Source: Asparagopsis taxiformis (lineage: Eukaryota; Rhodophyta; Florideophyceae; Bonnemaisoniales; Bonnemaisoniaceae). From it: DNA of 64,000 nucleotides. The notes beneath the pieces are model-generated. The model saw only the letters and a list, made by a program, of their open reading frames with translations, was not told the DNA's origin and made no database searches. The position numbers and the translations under genes were made by a program. Shown piece by piece: positions 8,605-20,210 of this stretch; position 1 is the first letter of the stretch, and the number at the start of each line of letters is the position of its first letter. The stretch is taken from NCBI GenBank assembly GCA_030407315.1, contig JALQPE010001697.1, positions 62,001 through 126,000 on the forward strand, read 5' to 3'.

Positions 8605-11600
8605 ATGCCTCAAGACACGCACGGCTCCATTGTTAGCACAGAGGGTGCCCTTCCCCCTCTCCCCAACCATGAACACGGTAACGGGACCATTCTATGGATA
8701 GACCCAGCCAGGGTCGTTTCCGTGCCCGCCATTCATGGCGTAGAGGGTGCTACCAATCGCACTTCCCGTTCTCGCAGCCCCAGGCCTTCCTCTTCTCCTT
8801 CGCGCAGGGTCCAGCAGCCCCCTCCGCAGTGGGATGGTCCCAATATCCATGGGTACCTCACAGCCGAACAAGATGTCGTTCTACTCGGCGGGGCCTCGAT
8901 TGCGAGAGCTACTGGTCTTCAGAGCACTCGACAGACTCCATTTCGTATGTCAAGATGCGCTACGACGTGCATGCCAGCGACGTCACGACCTTACTAGCCA
9001 TCCTTGCCAACATTTTCCGCGCTGGGCGCGGGCTCGAAATGGAGGAATGTGTCCTTATCATGCTCTACCTTCGCGACTGCTGGCACATGGCCGACTTCTC
9101 GGCTGACAATACGCCCTTGGAAGACCGCTCTTTCGCCAAGCTCTTGGATTGGGTCAAGATGCAGTGCCACGTGCTTGAAGACAATGCAACCGCGTATGTT
9201 CTGTACTTCTTCTCAATGACCTACCTGAGACACACTTACAACATCGCGCAGTCTCTCCGCCCGTACACCTCAGCAGATCTAACTGCCGCTGCTGCAGACC
9301 CGTCCATCTCCCCCATAGACACCAGAGTCTGGGAAATGTTCCTTCGCGGAACTGGACGAGACTTGTTCGATCTATCCACATCTCTCTTCACCGAGGTGCA
9401 TCAGAACATGGACCTCACCTACAGCACTGTTCAGATGGAACGTACAAACTACCCTCGCTCCCCTTTCACTCGCCAGACCCTCGTTCCCACCTTCATGATC
9501 AAACACCTCTACCGTCCAGCTGAGCGAAGATCCTCAAAGCCAAATCCCTGGGATACCTCTCGTCCTGCAACCACCTTCGAAAAGGTCCTCTTCCTCACCG
9601 TCCTGGTTTCCATCGAGAAGACCAAAGTCAGGACGAAAAGGTCAAGGAAATCGGCTTTCCGCTTCGAAAGGGCGAGTACAGCTGCTGCACAGCACGTCGG
9701 TTACGCTGTACTCACCATTGTGGACGCCTGGAATGAGCTCGCCACCTGCCTCGGTGTAGAAGACGCAGAGACCTTACTGCAGCCTTACATCCTGTTCGAC
9801 GAACACGTCAACATGTATACCGCTATAACAGATGCCCGCCCCAGCCACCACCGGAAATATGCACCGCTACAGGAGCTCCTCACCATTCTCCACGGCAAAG
9901 GAGCCATTCGCGGTTCGCAGTATCCTGCTGCGACCAGCACCTGGGCGCTGCAGCGCAGTGACCTACAAGACAAGCAAATGCGTATGGCCGCGCAAAACTT
10001 CATTCAGCAAATTCTCATGATTGCTTCAGAACAAGACCTATTCAAGGAATCTCCAGAGGATGTCGCCTTCCTCAACTCCTATCGCAAACCCGAGTCCTCT
10101 CAGGCCTCCGACACAGAACGGTTCACACGAATCCCGGCTCTGGCCTCGGTGGAGAGATCTCTCACGGCTTTCCGTCCTGGTACTCAGCAGGACTTCACTC
10201 CTACCAATATGGATGTTGTCACAGAAGATGTCGTTCAGCCCAGCAGCTCCGTCACCAGACGCACTGCTGATGCGATGCAGCAGGATGGTGATGACGTTTC
10301 TCGTCCCGGTCAGCCCGCATCGAAGAAGACTCGTTTGGATCCTTCAGCTCCACAAACCGCCGAGGACAACCAAGGAGACAACGAAAACGTCTTGACGTTC
10401 GACGAAGACCAAGAAGATGACCCCGTCATCGCTTTCGCTCCCCCTCTTGCCAGTACAATGGACAATTTCGCTCGCGTCTTCAATTGCTCCTTCCGCGGTC
10501 TCGAAGAGGCATACAAGTCAGCCTCTACCGTTGCTGCCGATTCCAATCCCCTCCCCCCTCTCGAAGGCAACGTCCAGCTCGTTCTCACCGACCCGCCGTA
10601 CAACACAAGGAGGAATGCTGGTCTCCGTAACTCACAGTACGACATCCTCACTGACCGGGATATAGAAGATTGCGTCGCAATGATGTCCAGGATCCTCCGT
10701 CCAGGTGGTCATGGTCTCATTTTCACCTCGTCGGTTCTTTTCCCCAAGTGGTCCGAGGCTCTGCGCGAAGTGGTTTACCCGGATCACACACAGATGTTCT
10801 CCGTGGACAACCAGCCGCTCTTCTGCATCCGCCATCGGACCAACTATTCTTCCACACCCCTTCGCATGACGACAAGTCTGATGAATATGGTTGAGGTCGT
10901 TGTCCACGTCACAAAGCTGGGCGCCGGTACCGCCGGCTGGGGACTCGTCAACTATTCCCCACACGGCTACGTTTGTTCCACCTTTCAACCTTGGACAAAC
11001 ATAATCAACAACATCCCCCGTTTGTCTCACGAAGAACGAATCACCGTCGTGGACCCTCGCAACGCCAAGCGCAAGATGGCTCTCCGACCAGAGCAGAAGA
11101 CAAGTGCTCTTCTCAAGGAAATTATCGCTCGTTTCTCCCAGCCAGGTGATGTCGTCGTCGACATGTTCGCGGGCACATACTCTACTGGTATAGCCGCCCT
11201 CACCGTGAACGAAGGTCAGTACCGCACTTTCGTCGGGTGCGAGCAGCAACAATACTGCCACGACGTCTCCCTTCCCAAGCTACAGCTCGCGTTCTGCGAA
11301 CAGCTCTCCGACGGAAATTTTGCCTCTCATTCCTCCTCCGAAGTTCAGGGCCTGGCAACTGCACACGTCCAAAAATATCGTGCTGAGGTTCGCAAGAACA
11401 CCCCGCCTGGTGCACACCTTCCCCAGTCTACGACAATCCCTGAACACCTCACCAGTGTTCTCTGCGGAGTTTGGAAGTCCCCTTCCCACTACCCTGCCCT
11501 TCAGTCCACACCAGTGGACAACTGGGCTCAATCCGTCAGGGCAAACCTTCTCACCGTTGAATCTTCTTATCTCCTCGCCGTGGACGCAATGTACCAAAAC

Positions 11601-12098
11601 GTTTACGTTGCTCCGTCCTCCATTCCGAACGCAGGCAACGGTCTTTTTTCAAGAGATGGTTTCGAGGTTGGAGACTTGGTGGGCTACTATTACGGGTCTC
11701 TCGTGTACAGTAATCTGTACAATTCCAAGCGCTCGTCACATGGACGCGATGCCACTGCTTTCAGCACAACCCGCTTTCGTGATTATGCCCTTCAAATCAA
11801 GCACGCAGATCGTAGCTGCCTCATTCCCTCGGCTCGAAAGCTTCCCATCTTCCTTATCCCTTTCGAATTCTGCGTCTGTGCGATGATTAATGATCCGAAA
11901 AGGATCAGCTCCGTCGAAAGCATGGAAGCCGACTTCCGTGAGCCCAACGTTGATTTCGAGTGTCCCGATGAAGATATTATTGATGTCGATATGCTTCAGA
12001 AGTACTCTACTGTTAGAATAATTGCCACTCGACCTATCTCACCCAATGAGGAACTACTCCTTGACTACGGTCCCGAGTATTTCAACAAGACTTCGTAG
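8605..12098 (+). pseudogene. ParB-derived/DNA methyltransferase/SET fusion, older lineage, frameshifted
   Basis: The ATG at 8605 (context CACCATG) opens a frame whose first part aligns with the N-terminus of the 63832-60365 protein. The ParB motif has degenerated to GGASI at about residues 95-99. Between about 8900 and 8960 the reading must move to another frame; this is probably a one-base indel, though an intron is not excluded. The second frame then stays open to 12098. It holds DPPYNTRR (10590 onward, methyltransferase motif IV), RPEQK followed by DMFAGTYSTG (11160 onward, motif I/AdoMet loop) and a C-terminal SET domain (about 11588-12085) with GNGLFS, INDP, EPNVDF and EELLLDYG. Motif IV before motif I is the beta-class order of N6-adenine/N4-cytosine methyltransferases. 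TTGCTCGAGCAA/TTGGTCGAGCAA-type hairpins flank the gene on both sides. Confidence 0.75.
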
Positions 12099-12375
12099 AC
12101 AATTCCACGTGCAATAGAGCACTCTACCCATTAAACTTTTCTCACTTTCTTGTTCTACTACTTTCTTCTCAGCATAACACCTATACTTCTACCTTTTCTC
12201 CTATACATGACCGTCTATCTCTCTACTCATCACTATGTCAGCTTCCCGTTTTCAACTTTCCCTCTCTCCCGAATACGGGAGGACTATAGTACTAATGGAA
12301 TCAGCTAATTGTGTCCATCTGCGCAGTTAGCCACAATCAGCCATGGAGCTGATGTTCCCTTCCATAGCAGCTGAT
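12099..12375. other. 3' region, no gene
   Basis: Noncoding pyrimidine-rich tail after the SET stop codon. A short imperfect repeat around 12295-12365 (CAGCTAATTGTG and related) is the only structure seen. Confidence 0.35.
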
Positions 12376-12738
12376 GTGTCATACTCCACTTAGTCGAGCA
12401 AAACTAAATCCGACAATTTCACAATGCCGGATTGAGTTTTGCTCGACCAAGTTTCTTGACTGTAATTGCTTACACATGCCTGTCAGCAGGCATTTGTCAT
12501 ACTGCACTTGGTCGAGTAAAACTCAATCCGACAATTGCACAATGCCGGATTGAGTTTTGCTCGACCAATTTACACTGCATCCAACATTTACGAAAATTCA
12601 TAAATGTTTCCAAATATAAAATTTTACAATTAAAGACATTATTTACAAACTTTTCGCCTCAGTGGATACCTGAAAGTTGGTCGAGCAATACTCAATCCGG
12701 TATTCGGAGATTCTCGGATTGAGTATTACTCGACCAAG
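12376..12738. repeat. Cluster of three TTGGTCGAGCAA-type hairpins
   Basis: Three hairpins lie at 12376-12451, 12494-12569 and 12677-12738. The first two share a TGTCATACT start, a GTCGAG(C/T)AAAACT(C/A)AATCCG arm, a CACAATGC loop and the returning arm GGATTGAGTTTTGCTCGACC. The third has AATACTCAATCCGG arms closer to those at 7682-8056. Together with 7042-8056 they bracket the methyltransferase/SET pseudogene. Confidence 0.8.
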
Positions 12739-12765
12739 CTGAACGCAGCATACCTCATACCTGTT

Positions 12766-12905
12766 GCGATTCCTTCATGACATTTCGTCCCTTATCCCCA
12801 TCATCACCACCCGTTTCGTTTCCTTCATGACATCTCGTCCCTTGTCCCAATCACCACCCGTTTCGTTTCCTTCATGACATTTCGTTCATTCCTTATCTCC
12901 ATCCC
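12766..12905. repeat. Short tandem repeat (about 50-60 bp units, three copies)
   Basis: Three units contain CCTTCATGACAT(T/C)TCGT, a TTATCCCCAT-like stretch and CACCACCCGTTTCGTTT. They lie just upstream of the transposase-like pseudogene and could be part of its promoter or 5' UTR. Confidence 0.6.
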
Positions 12906-12994
12906 CACCACCATGTTCAGTTTTATCCGCTTGGCAAGTCTTACGACGCCTTCCTCCCGCTCCCGTCCATCCACCCTCACTCTTTTTTCCCGAA

Positions 12995-15900
12995 ATGCCT
13001 CGCACAAGAAAGTCCCGCCGTGGTCATCGCCTTCTTTATGCGCCACGCACGGTCTCCAATCCTCCCCTTAGAGCGCCAGCGTCCAGAACCGTCTCCAATC
13101 CCATTTCCCAACGTCGTCCCTCCCACCATGTTCACAGGCCGCAGTCCTCCCAGGATATACCTACGCTATCTAGCACTCCACAACAACCCCAACCCTCTCC
13201 GTCTCCCACAAATGCACCTATACATCAAGACTTCCCATCTCCTGTAATACCAACACCTAGTCAAACAGTCCAACAGCAGATGTTCAATCCACCCCGACTC
13301 TGCCTCTCTCCACATCCACCCTCCCCTCAACACCTCTCTCGTCAAAAAACACCGACCAAGAGCAGGGCACAATTTCTTCTTCTAGCAGCGACAATTCTGA
13401 TAACTCGGAATCCCGCAATATATATCCATGCTTTCCAAAAACACAATCCGACGACATTCTTCGTCGAGAAGTTGCCGCCTCTCGCAACCTCGTCACAGCC
13501 GACTTCATCCAAAAGTACTGCAACGAGAAGAAAGCTCGCAAATTCATGCTACAATGGACTTCCCTCTATGCCGCGGCCAGACTCTCTGGTTCTAACAAAA
13601 CCACCGTCGAAAGCCTCGAAGAAGCTTCCATTCTTTACAATCACGGCAGGAAGGATTCCAAAAACCCACACGTTCAAAGCGCTATACCGCATTACACAAC
13701 GGTTAATCGTACAGTCAGAAGATGGCTCTTCCATAATTCCTGGCTCCGTTCCGAAACCGTCCATTTCCCCGTCAACGTCGACAGCAGTGGTGCTAGAGTT
13801 TCTTCAGATGCACTTCTACGTAAAAGTCGCATTGAACTACAAACGAAAACTCCTACTGCCCCCGTAGTCGTCATTCTCCCAAGTGAATATGCACGCGCAG
13901 ACCTCGCAACGCCAGACTTCTTCAATCTCGTATGGAGACCAGATGGCTTCTCTAAAGATTCAGCCGAGTCTATGTCTTCAATGCATGGAAACATATACTG
14001 CACCAATCTGGGAAAACATAGAGAGCTACTCTTGAAATCGCAAAACATCGCACTGCGGTCATTCGACGCAACAGGCACCGCCTCCACCGCTTTCGCCGGC
14101 TCTACTGTCCAAATATCAGTTACAGCAGGTCAGAAAGCTGTCTCACTACACCCTCAAGCTGCCCTCTGCTTTCGGCAGCAGCAGATTCAGCACTTCAACG
14201 AAATTTATGATGCATCCACATCTGCATCCTGGATTCTAGGCGACACTCGAAGCAAGTCAGACGTTGTCTCCCCCCATACCTACCAACCTTCCTTCTCCAT
14301 TTCTAAGAGTATTTTCGCTCGATTTGCTGTACCCGGAGACCATCTTACAGTTCTATCCCCCGTCTATCCCCACAAAGAAGAGGACTACCCCATCTTCTTT
14401 GGCCTCATCATTAGTTCCCCCGGCCCTCCTCCCTCTCAGAAACTTCTTTTCTCCACCTATTCAAACGGTTCTGTGTCTGTCATTGGTGGAACTAGATCCG
14501 TCGATGCTATAACTTTAACTTCTCCCGCCCCTTCTCCGACCTCTCCAGCCACGCAAATCAAAGGAACTTTAAAAGATGGAACTATCTACTACGTCTATCC
14601 TTTTCTACTCTACTGTGATGACTTCAATGAGGCAACAGGAAAAAAGGGAGCGCAGGTGGGTGTTACATGCTCCCCATGGGTCTCCCTCTAGACTGCCGCC
14701 GTAGCACCTCTGCTGTCCGCGTTCTTGGTGTCACCGGCCCCGGAGTCAGCACCAACCATGTGCTCAGCTATATTGCGAGAGACATCGTTCAAGGCTGCAC
14801 TTCTGGTTTCCGAGACAAGGACCCTTACGGTAATGACTGCGTCATCTTCCTCGACTTTATCGGTTTCGTTTCCGATTATCCGGCCTGCTCACATGTGCTA
14901 GACGTCATGGGTCATATCAGCGACGTCCCGTGCCATGTTTGTACATTCCCGAGGGGCGATAAGTTTTCACAAAACTCCCAATTCGGTTATAATCCCAACA
15001 TACACTCCTCTACAGACTCCACTTTCCGCACTTCAGAGCGTACAAAGGCGTTACGAACCAGTGCTCATCAAGGAGCTGCTCTCTACCATAAAAGGCTGGG
15101 CTTGAAATCCATAGAGGACATCACCGAAACTCCACTTCTTCTCATTGAGGACCTCCTTCGAGAAGCACGTGACTCCGGACGTGTTCCTCTCAATGCAGGT
15201 TCAAAACAACCATCTCCAGTGGTGCCAGCCACTATAGACTGCTACCGCTCCACTTTCGTTGGTGTCGACCATCTCCTTCAGGGTTTGGCAAAGGATGCGC
15301 TGGACAATGCTTTCTGCAGCCTCCCTACCGATGATGCAAGACATTTTGCTAACCATTTCATCGTCGATGCTTTGAAAGCACTCGGTCTACAGCAACAAAA
15401 GACAGTTTACAACCACTCCAGCTCGGAGACATACACAATGGGTATGAGCGAGCGCTTCTCCGTCATTCTTGTCGCTCCTACGTGCTTTCAAAAAGCACTC
15501 ATCTTCTCCCGCTCCCCCGACCACCCACCCAAATCTTCCTCTACAACGGCATCCGACCACCAGAGGACTCTTTCCCTTGATCTTGTCAATCTATTGTCCA
15601 ATCTAATTTCTGCTACCTACCACTTGCCGAGGTTGGACATAGACGGTATGCCTGCGGTTCAAAATGCAACAAAGAATTCAGGTATGGCTCACTTTAAACA
15701 TTTGCAGCAGCTGTCCAAGCAGTATGCCCGCAAAGTCGATGAGCTCGTTCGCACTGCACCCCCGAGGCAGCGAAAAGGTTCTTTTCGAAAGAAAAGAAAG
15801 CTAGACTCTGGAGCTTCTATTGCTCCAGACTCAGAAGCCGACGCTTACGAGACTAAAGGCACAGGATTTCGTCCCCGAAGGACTTTGGACAACAAACCAA

Positions 15901-16895
15901 ACCTTCATCGTTTGGTTGAAGCGTACGAACACACAATACCACTAGTAGGTCATGCTAGACAAGTTGCTGAGCTCGCTTTCGAAGCTACTCATCAGACCAT
16001 GAAGCGTGGGCTCGAACAAGCTGGTGGCGCAGATAGACAGCTCGATGCTATGCTCGCAGCACTTGGAAATGACTGGAAATCACGACTGCACCTTGCACTC
16101 TCGTCTTTGCTGCATTCAAACAATACAACCGAGCAGAAGAAAGTCAATCGTCGTTTCTTGCTCCGCCTTCTTTTCGGTAGACAACACGTCGATTCTACCT
16201 CGGACATACCAGACTATCTCCTCCTTAACCTCTGTCAACACCCACTTCTCAATCATCTTCGCACATCATTCCACCCGTGCTTCTCCTCCCCGTACAACCA
16301 GTACTCGTGGGTGACGGTGAAGCTCTCTAGTTCTATATCTGTTTTCAAATGTGCAAGCAAAACTACTTCTCACGCAATCTCGGGGTATCCCGCCAAAGGC
16401 GCGCGATGGACCTCTTCTCACCAAACATCCGGTACCTCCACTGCTTCTGCTTCACGTGATTTCTCCAAACCTGAGGAGGTCACAAAGGGTTCTGTCCTCC
16501 AGGCGTGCTATCAGTTTCCGTCTTCCACTCCTGTGCTTTCCAATTCATCTAGTCCTACACTCTGGATAGTCCTGGAAGTATTTCTTCCGGAACAGAGAAA
16601 GAATCAGACTACGGATTCCGAAACTGTTTCATGTCCTCTACATCCATGTGCCCTGGTCTATCCTGTCTCAAAGTATGAATCTGAAGAATGCAAGGTACAG
16701 AAGCTCATGGGAAGTTGGTTTCTTCCTCTTACCGCTGGAGTTCGAAAGGTCGGTCTTATCCACAACTGTACTCCTCAACTATGCTCCGTCAACTTTACAA
16801 CTCGTTCTATGACACATGGTGGTCCATCTTTCCTCGATGGAGGATCTTTTTCTATCATCACTAGAGAACATGGATACCCTCCCAGGGCTGGCTAG
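12995..16895 (+). pseudogene. Transposase-like protein of a large DNA transposon, two frameshifts
   Basis: About 1,300 codons are spread over three frames: 12995 to about 13340 (start MPRTRKSRRG, basic and Ser/Pro-rich), about 13370-14660, and 14667-16895. The second and third parts align with the 947-aa protein at 50258 over the LQW block, the YYVYPFLLY block, the GPGVSTNHVLSYI block and the FLDFIGFVSDYPA...CHVC block. The last resembles an acidic catalytic core with a Cys/His cluster. Unlike that chimera, this gene keeps its C-terminal half, with a KRKLD-type basic patch and the NLHRLVEAYEHTIPLVGHARQ region. The size, basic N-terminus and acidic core suggest a transposase of the broad CACTA/KDZ/Plavaka type, but I cannot fix the family. 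The frame change near 14665 is a single missing base within GGTGGGTGTTACATG. Confidence 0.55.
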
Positions 16896-18199
16896 CTTTC
16901 TTCTACTACTACTACTCCATACAATAAACAATCTATCTCCCCTTTTCTACTCTTCCCACCTCACACGACATCAAATCTTTACCTGAACGTCTCTTCTGCT
17001 CTGTTCACTGGTAACGACTCATTCAACCTATACGTACCTACACTCTAATCTCTTTTTATACTTTCTACCAACTAGTTGTACATCCCTCTTTACATTTATT
17101 CCACACTGCATCCTATCGACTTCCTCCTCAAGTCATTGCTATTCTTTGAACATAATTATTCTTCCACAATACACACGGCGCATGGCGCGTTGTAGGTCTC
17201 GTGAACATCTTGGACGTCTTCTTCTGCTCTGCGGCACAATTGTCCGCCATTTTTTGAAATAGAAAAAGTGCGCGCTTTAGTTTCGCCAAGCGTCATGCCA
17301 AGCGTCGTTTCTGACCGCCACGGCCACCTTCTGTGGACATTTAAGCGCCTACCGTCACTCTTTTCCATTCTTCTCGTCACTCTCTCACGTTATCACCCAG
17401 TTTTTCCACTCTCTACTATCCTCTCAGTAGAGAGCGGAAAACCTGGGTGATAACGTGCTTCGCATTCTATGGGATCCCCTTCTGCTTTCTCAATTCCATT
17501 TCCCTTCCCATGTAAGTTCTCTCTCTACTCTGTCCTTATCGCTACAACAAATACTAACAGACTTTCTCTCTCCCATACTTCGGTTCTTTCTTCTCATTCT
17601 CCCTTCCGTCCCCCTTCCGGTATGTATTTTCACCTTCTCTTCAACTGCTATGGGTTCATTTCATTTTCTAACTTTTCCTCTATTGATCATTTCCATACTT
17701 CATTCTGTCTCTACTCTACTCCGAAATAGGAAATAAGCATTAGTTCTTCATAGTTCGTAGTACACAGATAGCCGTTCTCTAGAGTAGTAATGGTAGCACT
17801 ATCAATAGTTTAATTCAGAGTTCTTTGAAAATAAACTTGCTGTCTCCTTCCCTACAAGGAAGAAGACGCAATTCTGGTCGACATGACCAATCTATCATAT
17901 TTTCAATTCTTATCCGTCCTACCCTTTCCATCCTATAGATCCTATGATTGGAATAGTGGCGTCTCCCACCCGCCGAATGCCAGCGTCCCACCCGATCCAT
18001 TCCGTCCCGTCCCCTGGTAGATTTCCACTCCTTTCCGCCCTCCAACCACCCTTCTTGATGGTACTATACCAGTTAAATCAATACTACAATCCACCTATAC
18101 TGCTGGTTTGCAACCATTACACTGCAACAAAAATCCATACAATATGATGGAAAAAAACCTACATTTACATTGGTAGAATCTACTTCAGACTATGGAATT
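16896..18199. other. Noncoding region after the transposase-like pseudogene
   Basis: About 1.3 kb is pyrimidine-rich on the plus strand with no supportable gene. The only structure is the hairpin at 17386-17457. Confidence 0.45.
17386..17457. repeat. 72-bp hairpin
   Basis: The left arm, CACGTTATCACCCAG then TTTTTCC and CTCTCTACT, pairs with AGTAGAGAG, GGAAAA and CTGGGTGATAACGTG, around a short TATCCTCTC-type loop. It is unique in the window and could be a foldback element or transcript hairpin. Confidence 0.7.
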
Positions 18200-18910
18200 A
18201 TCCCAGTCTTTCGACTGTTTCAAACCAGTGTCGGGGCTGGTTGTAAACCAGTGGGTAGGCTGGTTTCAACCAGCTGATGTGCTGGTTTTCAACCAGCACT
18301 CACTGTGCCTGGAACCAGCCTGCCCACTGGTTTACAACCAGCCCCGACACTCTCTGTACTACCGCACTCGCTGGAATGACCCATCACTAGGACTAGACGA
18401 TACCTCTGGTTTTAAACCATCCCATACTGGCCCAGACACACTGGTTGCAAACCAGCCCTGCTACTGTACTCTACCACTACAAATTCTAGTTTATTTCTAC
18501 TCGCTAGCAAACATATATCCACTGGGCCCACTGGTTGCACACCAGCGTCACGCTGCACTGCACCCTCTGGAACTTATCCATCATCTCTCAGCTGGCACCC
18601 TCTGGTAATATTCCATCATCACCACTGGTATATTCCACTTCATTGGCTGGTTTACGTCCATATCACCTCCTAAATTTAACCAGCACAGTACGCTGGATCA
18701 TAACCACCGTCCGACCCACCGCCGTGGCCTGGTGCAAACCAGTACCCCTGGCCAAACCATCCAATCCACTGGTTTTCAACCAGGCCACCCGTACTGTACA
18801 AGCACTGGAATTTCACCAGCAAATTTACTAAAATATTAGATGGCGCTTATCCAGAGGTTGGGGATCGATTTAACCAGCGACGTGGCCTGGTTTTTCACCA
18901 CTGTACGAAC
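18200..18910. repeat. CTGGTT/AACCAG palindrome array
   Basis: About twenty copies of CTGGTT or AACCAG occur in 700 bp, often paired as CTGGTTTNAACCAG-type inverted repeats separated by 5-40 bp of unrelated sequence. No gene is present. It ends about 45 bp before the point where copies 2 and 3 of the composite element become homologous (18954). It looks like the subterminal region of another element family, but no partner array was found in the window. Confidence 0.75.
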
Positions 18911-18995
18911 TAAAATCTGGGCTGGAACAATAGCCATTTTTGCTCATGCTGTGAATATCGCAGTCGTCTTTGGTTGCAACATTGAGGTGAGGAAG

Positions 18996-19232
18996 GCTTA
19001 CAGATGATGCAGTTTCGCTGGGGTGCTGACAGCAAAGTCATCGTTACGATGACTTTGCTGTAAGAAATCAAATCATTACAGCGGCCACAATTTTTTACCG
19101 GGTAAAAAATTCTTGCTGATTTTTTACCCGGTAAAATTTTCTCACCACTGTAATCAAACCTTTCCTTACAGCAAAGTCATCGTAACGATGACTTTGCTGT
19201 AAGCATCCCGGGTAAACGGCTTCGGCTGTAAG
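18996..19232. repeat. TTACAG/CTGTAA nested hairpin cluster A1
   Basis: The cluster opens CTTACAGATGATGCAGTTTC and closes with GGTAAACGGCTTCGGCTGTA. Inside are two copies of a 39-bp palindrome with 19-base arms (CTTACAGCAAAGTCATCGT), the first with central T and the last with central A. Between them lies a TACCGGGTAAAAAAT-type palindrome. The whole cluster is itself an imperfect inverted repeat. It is conserved at 53323-53559. Confidence 0.85.
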
Positions 19233-19797
19233 CGGTTGGGAGTTTCGTCCGTCTCCCACCCTGGGAAGGGTGAGAAGGGAAGTGTGGAGCCGGGAACATC
19301 GTACAACGATGGTTTGGACGGCTGTTGACGGCTCTGGGGAGCACTCTGCGTCGTGCAAGCCTGGTTTGCGCTGGCTGCACTACCTGGTATTGAACGGTTC
19401 TGTGCGCAAAGTTTACTCATGAAGGAGGTAGGGTTTCAAACCCTACCTCACACAAAGTTTGTGTACCACACCAACCATAGTTACTAACATTTGCAGTGTA
19501 CTCTAGTGATGTAATTATTATTCTAGTTTCTAACTATACAATGATATTAAGTAAGTCAGATGTGCACAGAGCATGGTCTAAGCCTAGCACGGTAGAGAAA
19601 GATGGAAGAAAGATTGAAGGGTAGGCATGCAGAAGTATGAAGGCAGCAGTATGTGTAGACTATGGCAGTGGTAAGAAAATATTTCATGCACCAAAGGGTG
19701 GGCAGAGTGACATTAGAGACGTGGTGTGTAGGGGGAAGGTAGGTGGAGATGATGAAGGAGGACAACAGAAATGAGAGCGAGGGTTGAGACCAACGGC
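19233..19797. other. Spacer between hairpin clusters A1 and A2
   Basis: About 560 bp without a supportable gene, conserved at 53560-54100. It includes a short tandem-like AGGTAGGGTTTCAAACCCTACCT hairpin near 19425-19448 that is missing from copy 3. Confidence 0.45.
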
Positions 19798-20006
19798 TTA
19801 CAGATGGAGCAGTTTACCAGGGATGCTTACAGCAAAGTCATCGTTACGATGACTTTGCTGTAAGGAAACAAAACATTACAGTGGCCATGCTTTCTTTACC
19901 CGGTAAAAAAATTCCTGGCCTCTGTAATGAAACGTTTCCTTACAGCAAAGTCATCGTAACGATGGCTTTGCTGTAAGGATCCTTGGTAAACTGTCTGAGC
20001 TGTAAT
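19798..20006. repeat. TTACAG/CTGTAA nested hairpin cluster A2
   Basis: Same design as cluster A1, with two 39-bp palindromes around a TTTACCCGGTAAA palindrome, closing at AGCTGTAAT. It ends about 200 bp before the ATG of the ParB/dioxygenase gene. The equivalent cluster in copy 3 (54101-54424) has one additional unit. Confidence 0.85.
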
Positions 20007-20210
20007 TGTCGGACAACGAGAAGTGATGTGGAAGGTTCGGATTGGTCAACCGCTGAATATCATTACCAGGGTGTATACTAATAGGAATATGTCAGTTCTC
20101 TGAGTTTCGCCTATCTTACTCAGCTTACGCAGCAAAACAGCTTGTCGTTCAGATCTTCTTCTCTCTTTCTCAATCTTTCACTCTTCTTTCCTCATTTCTT
20201 CACCAAAGCA

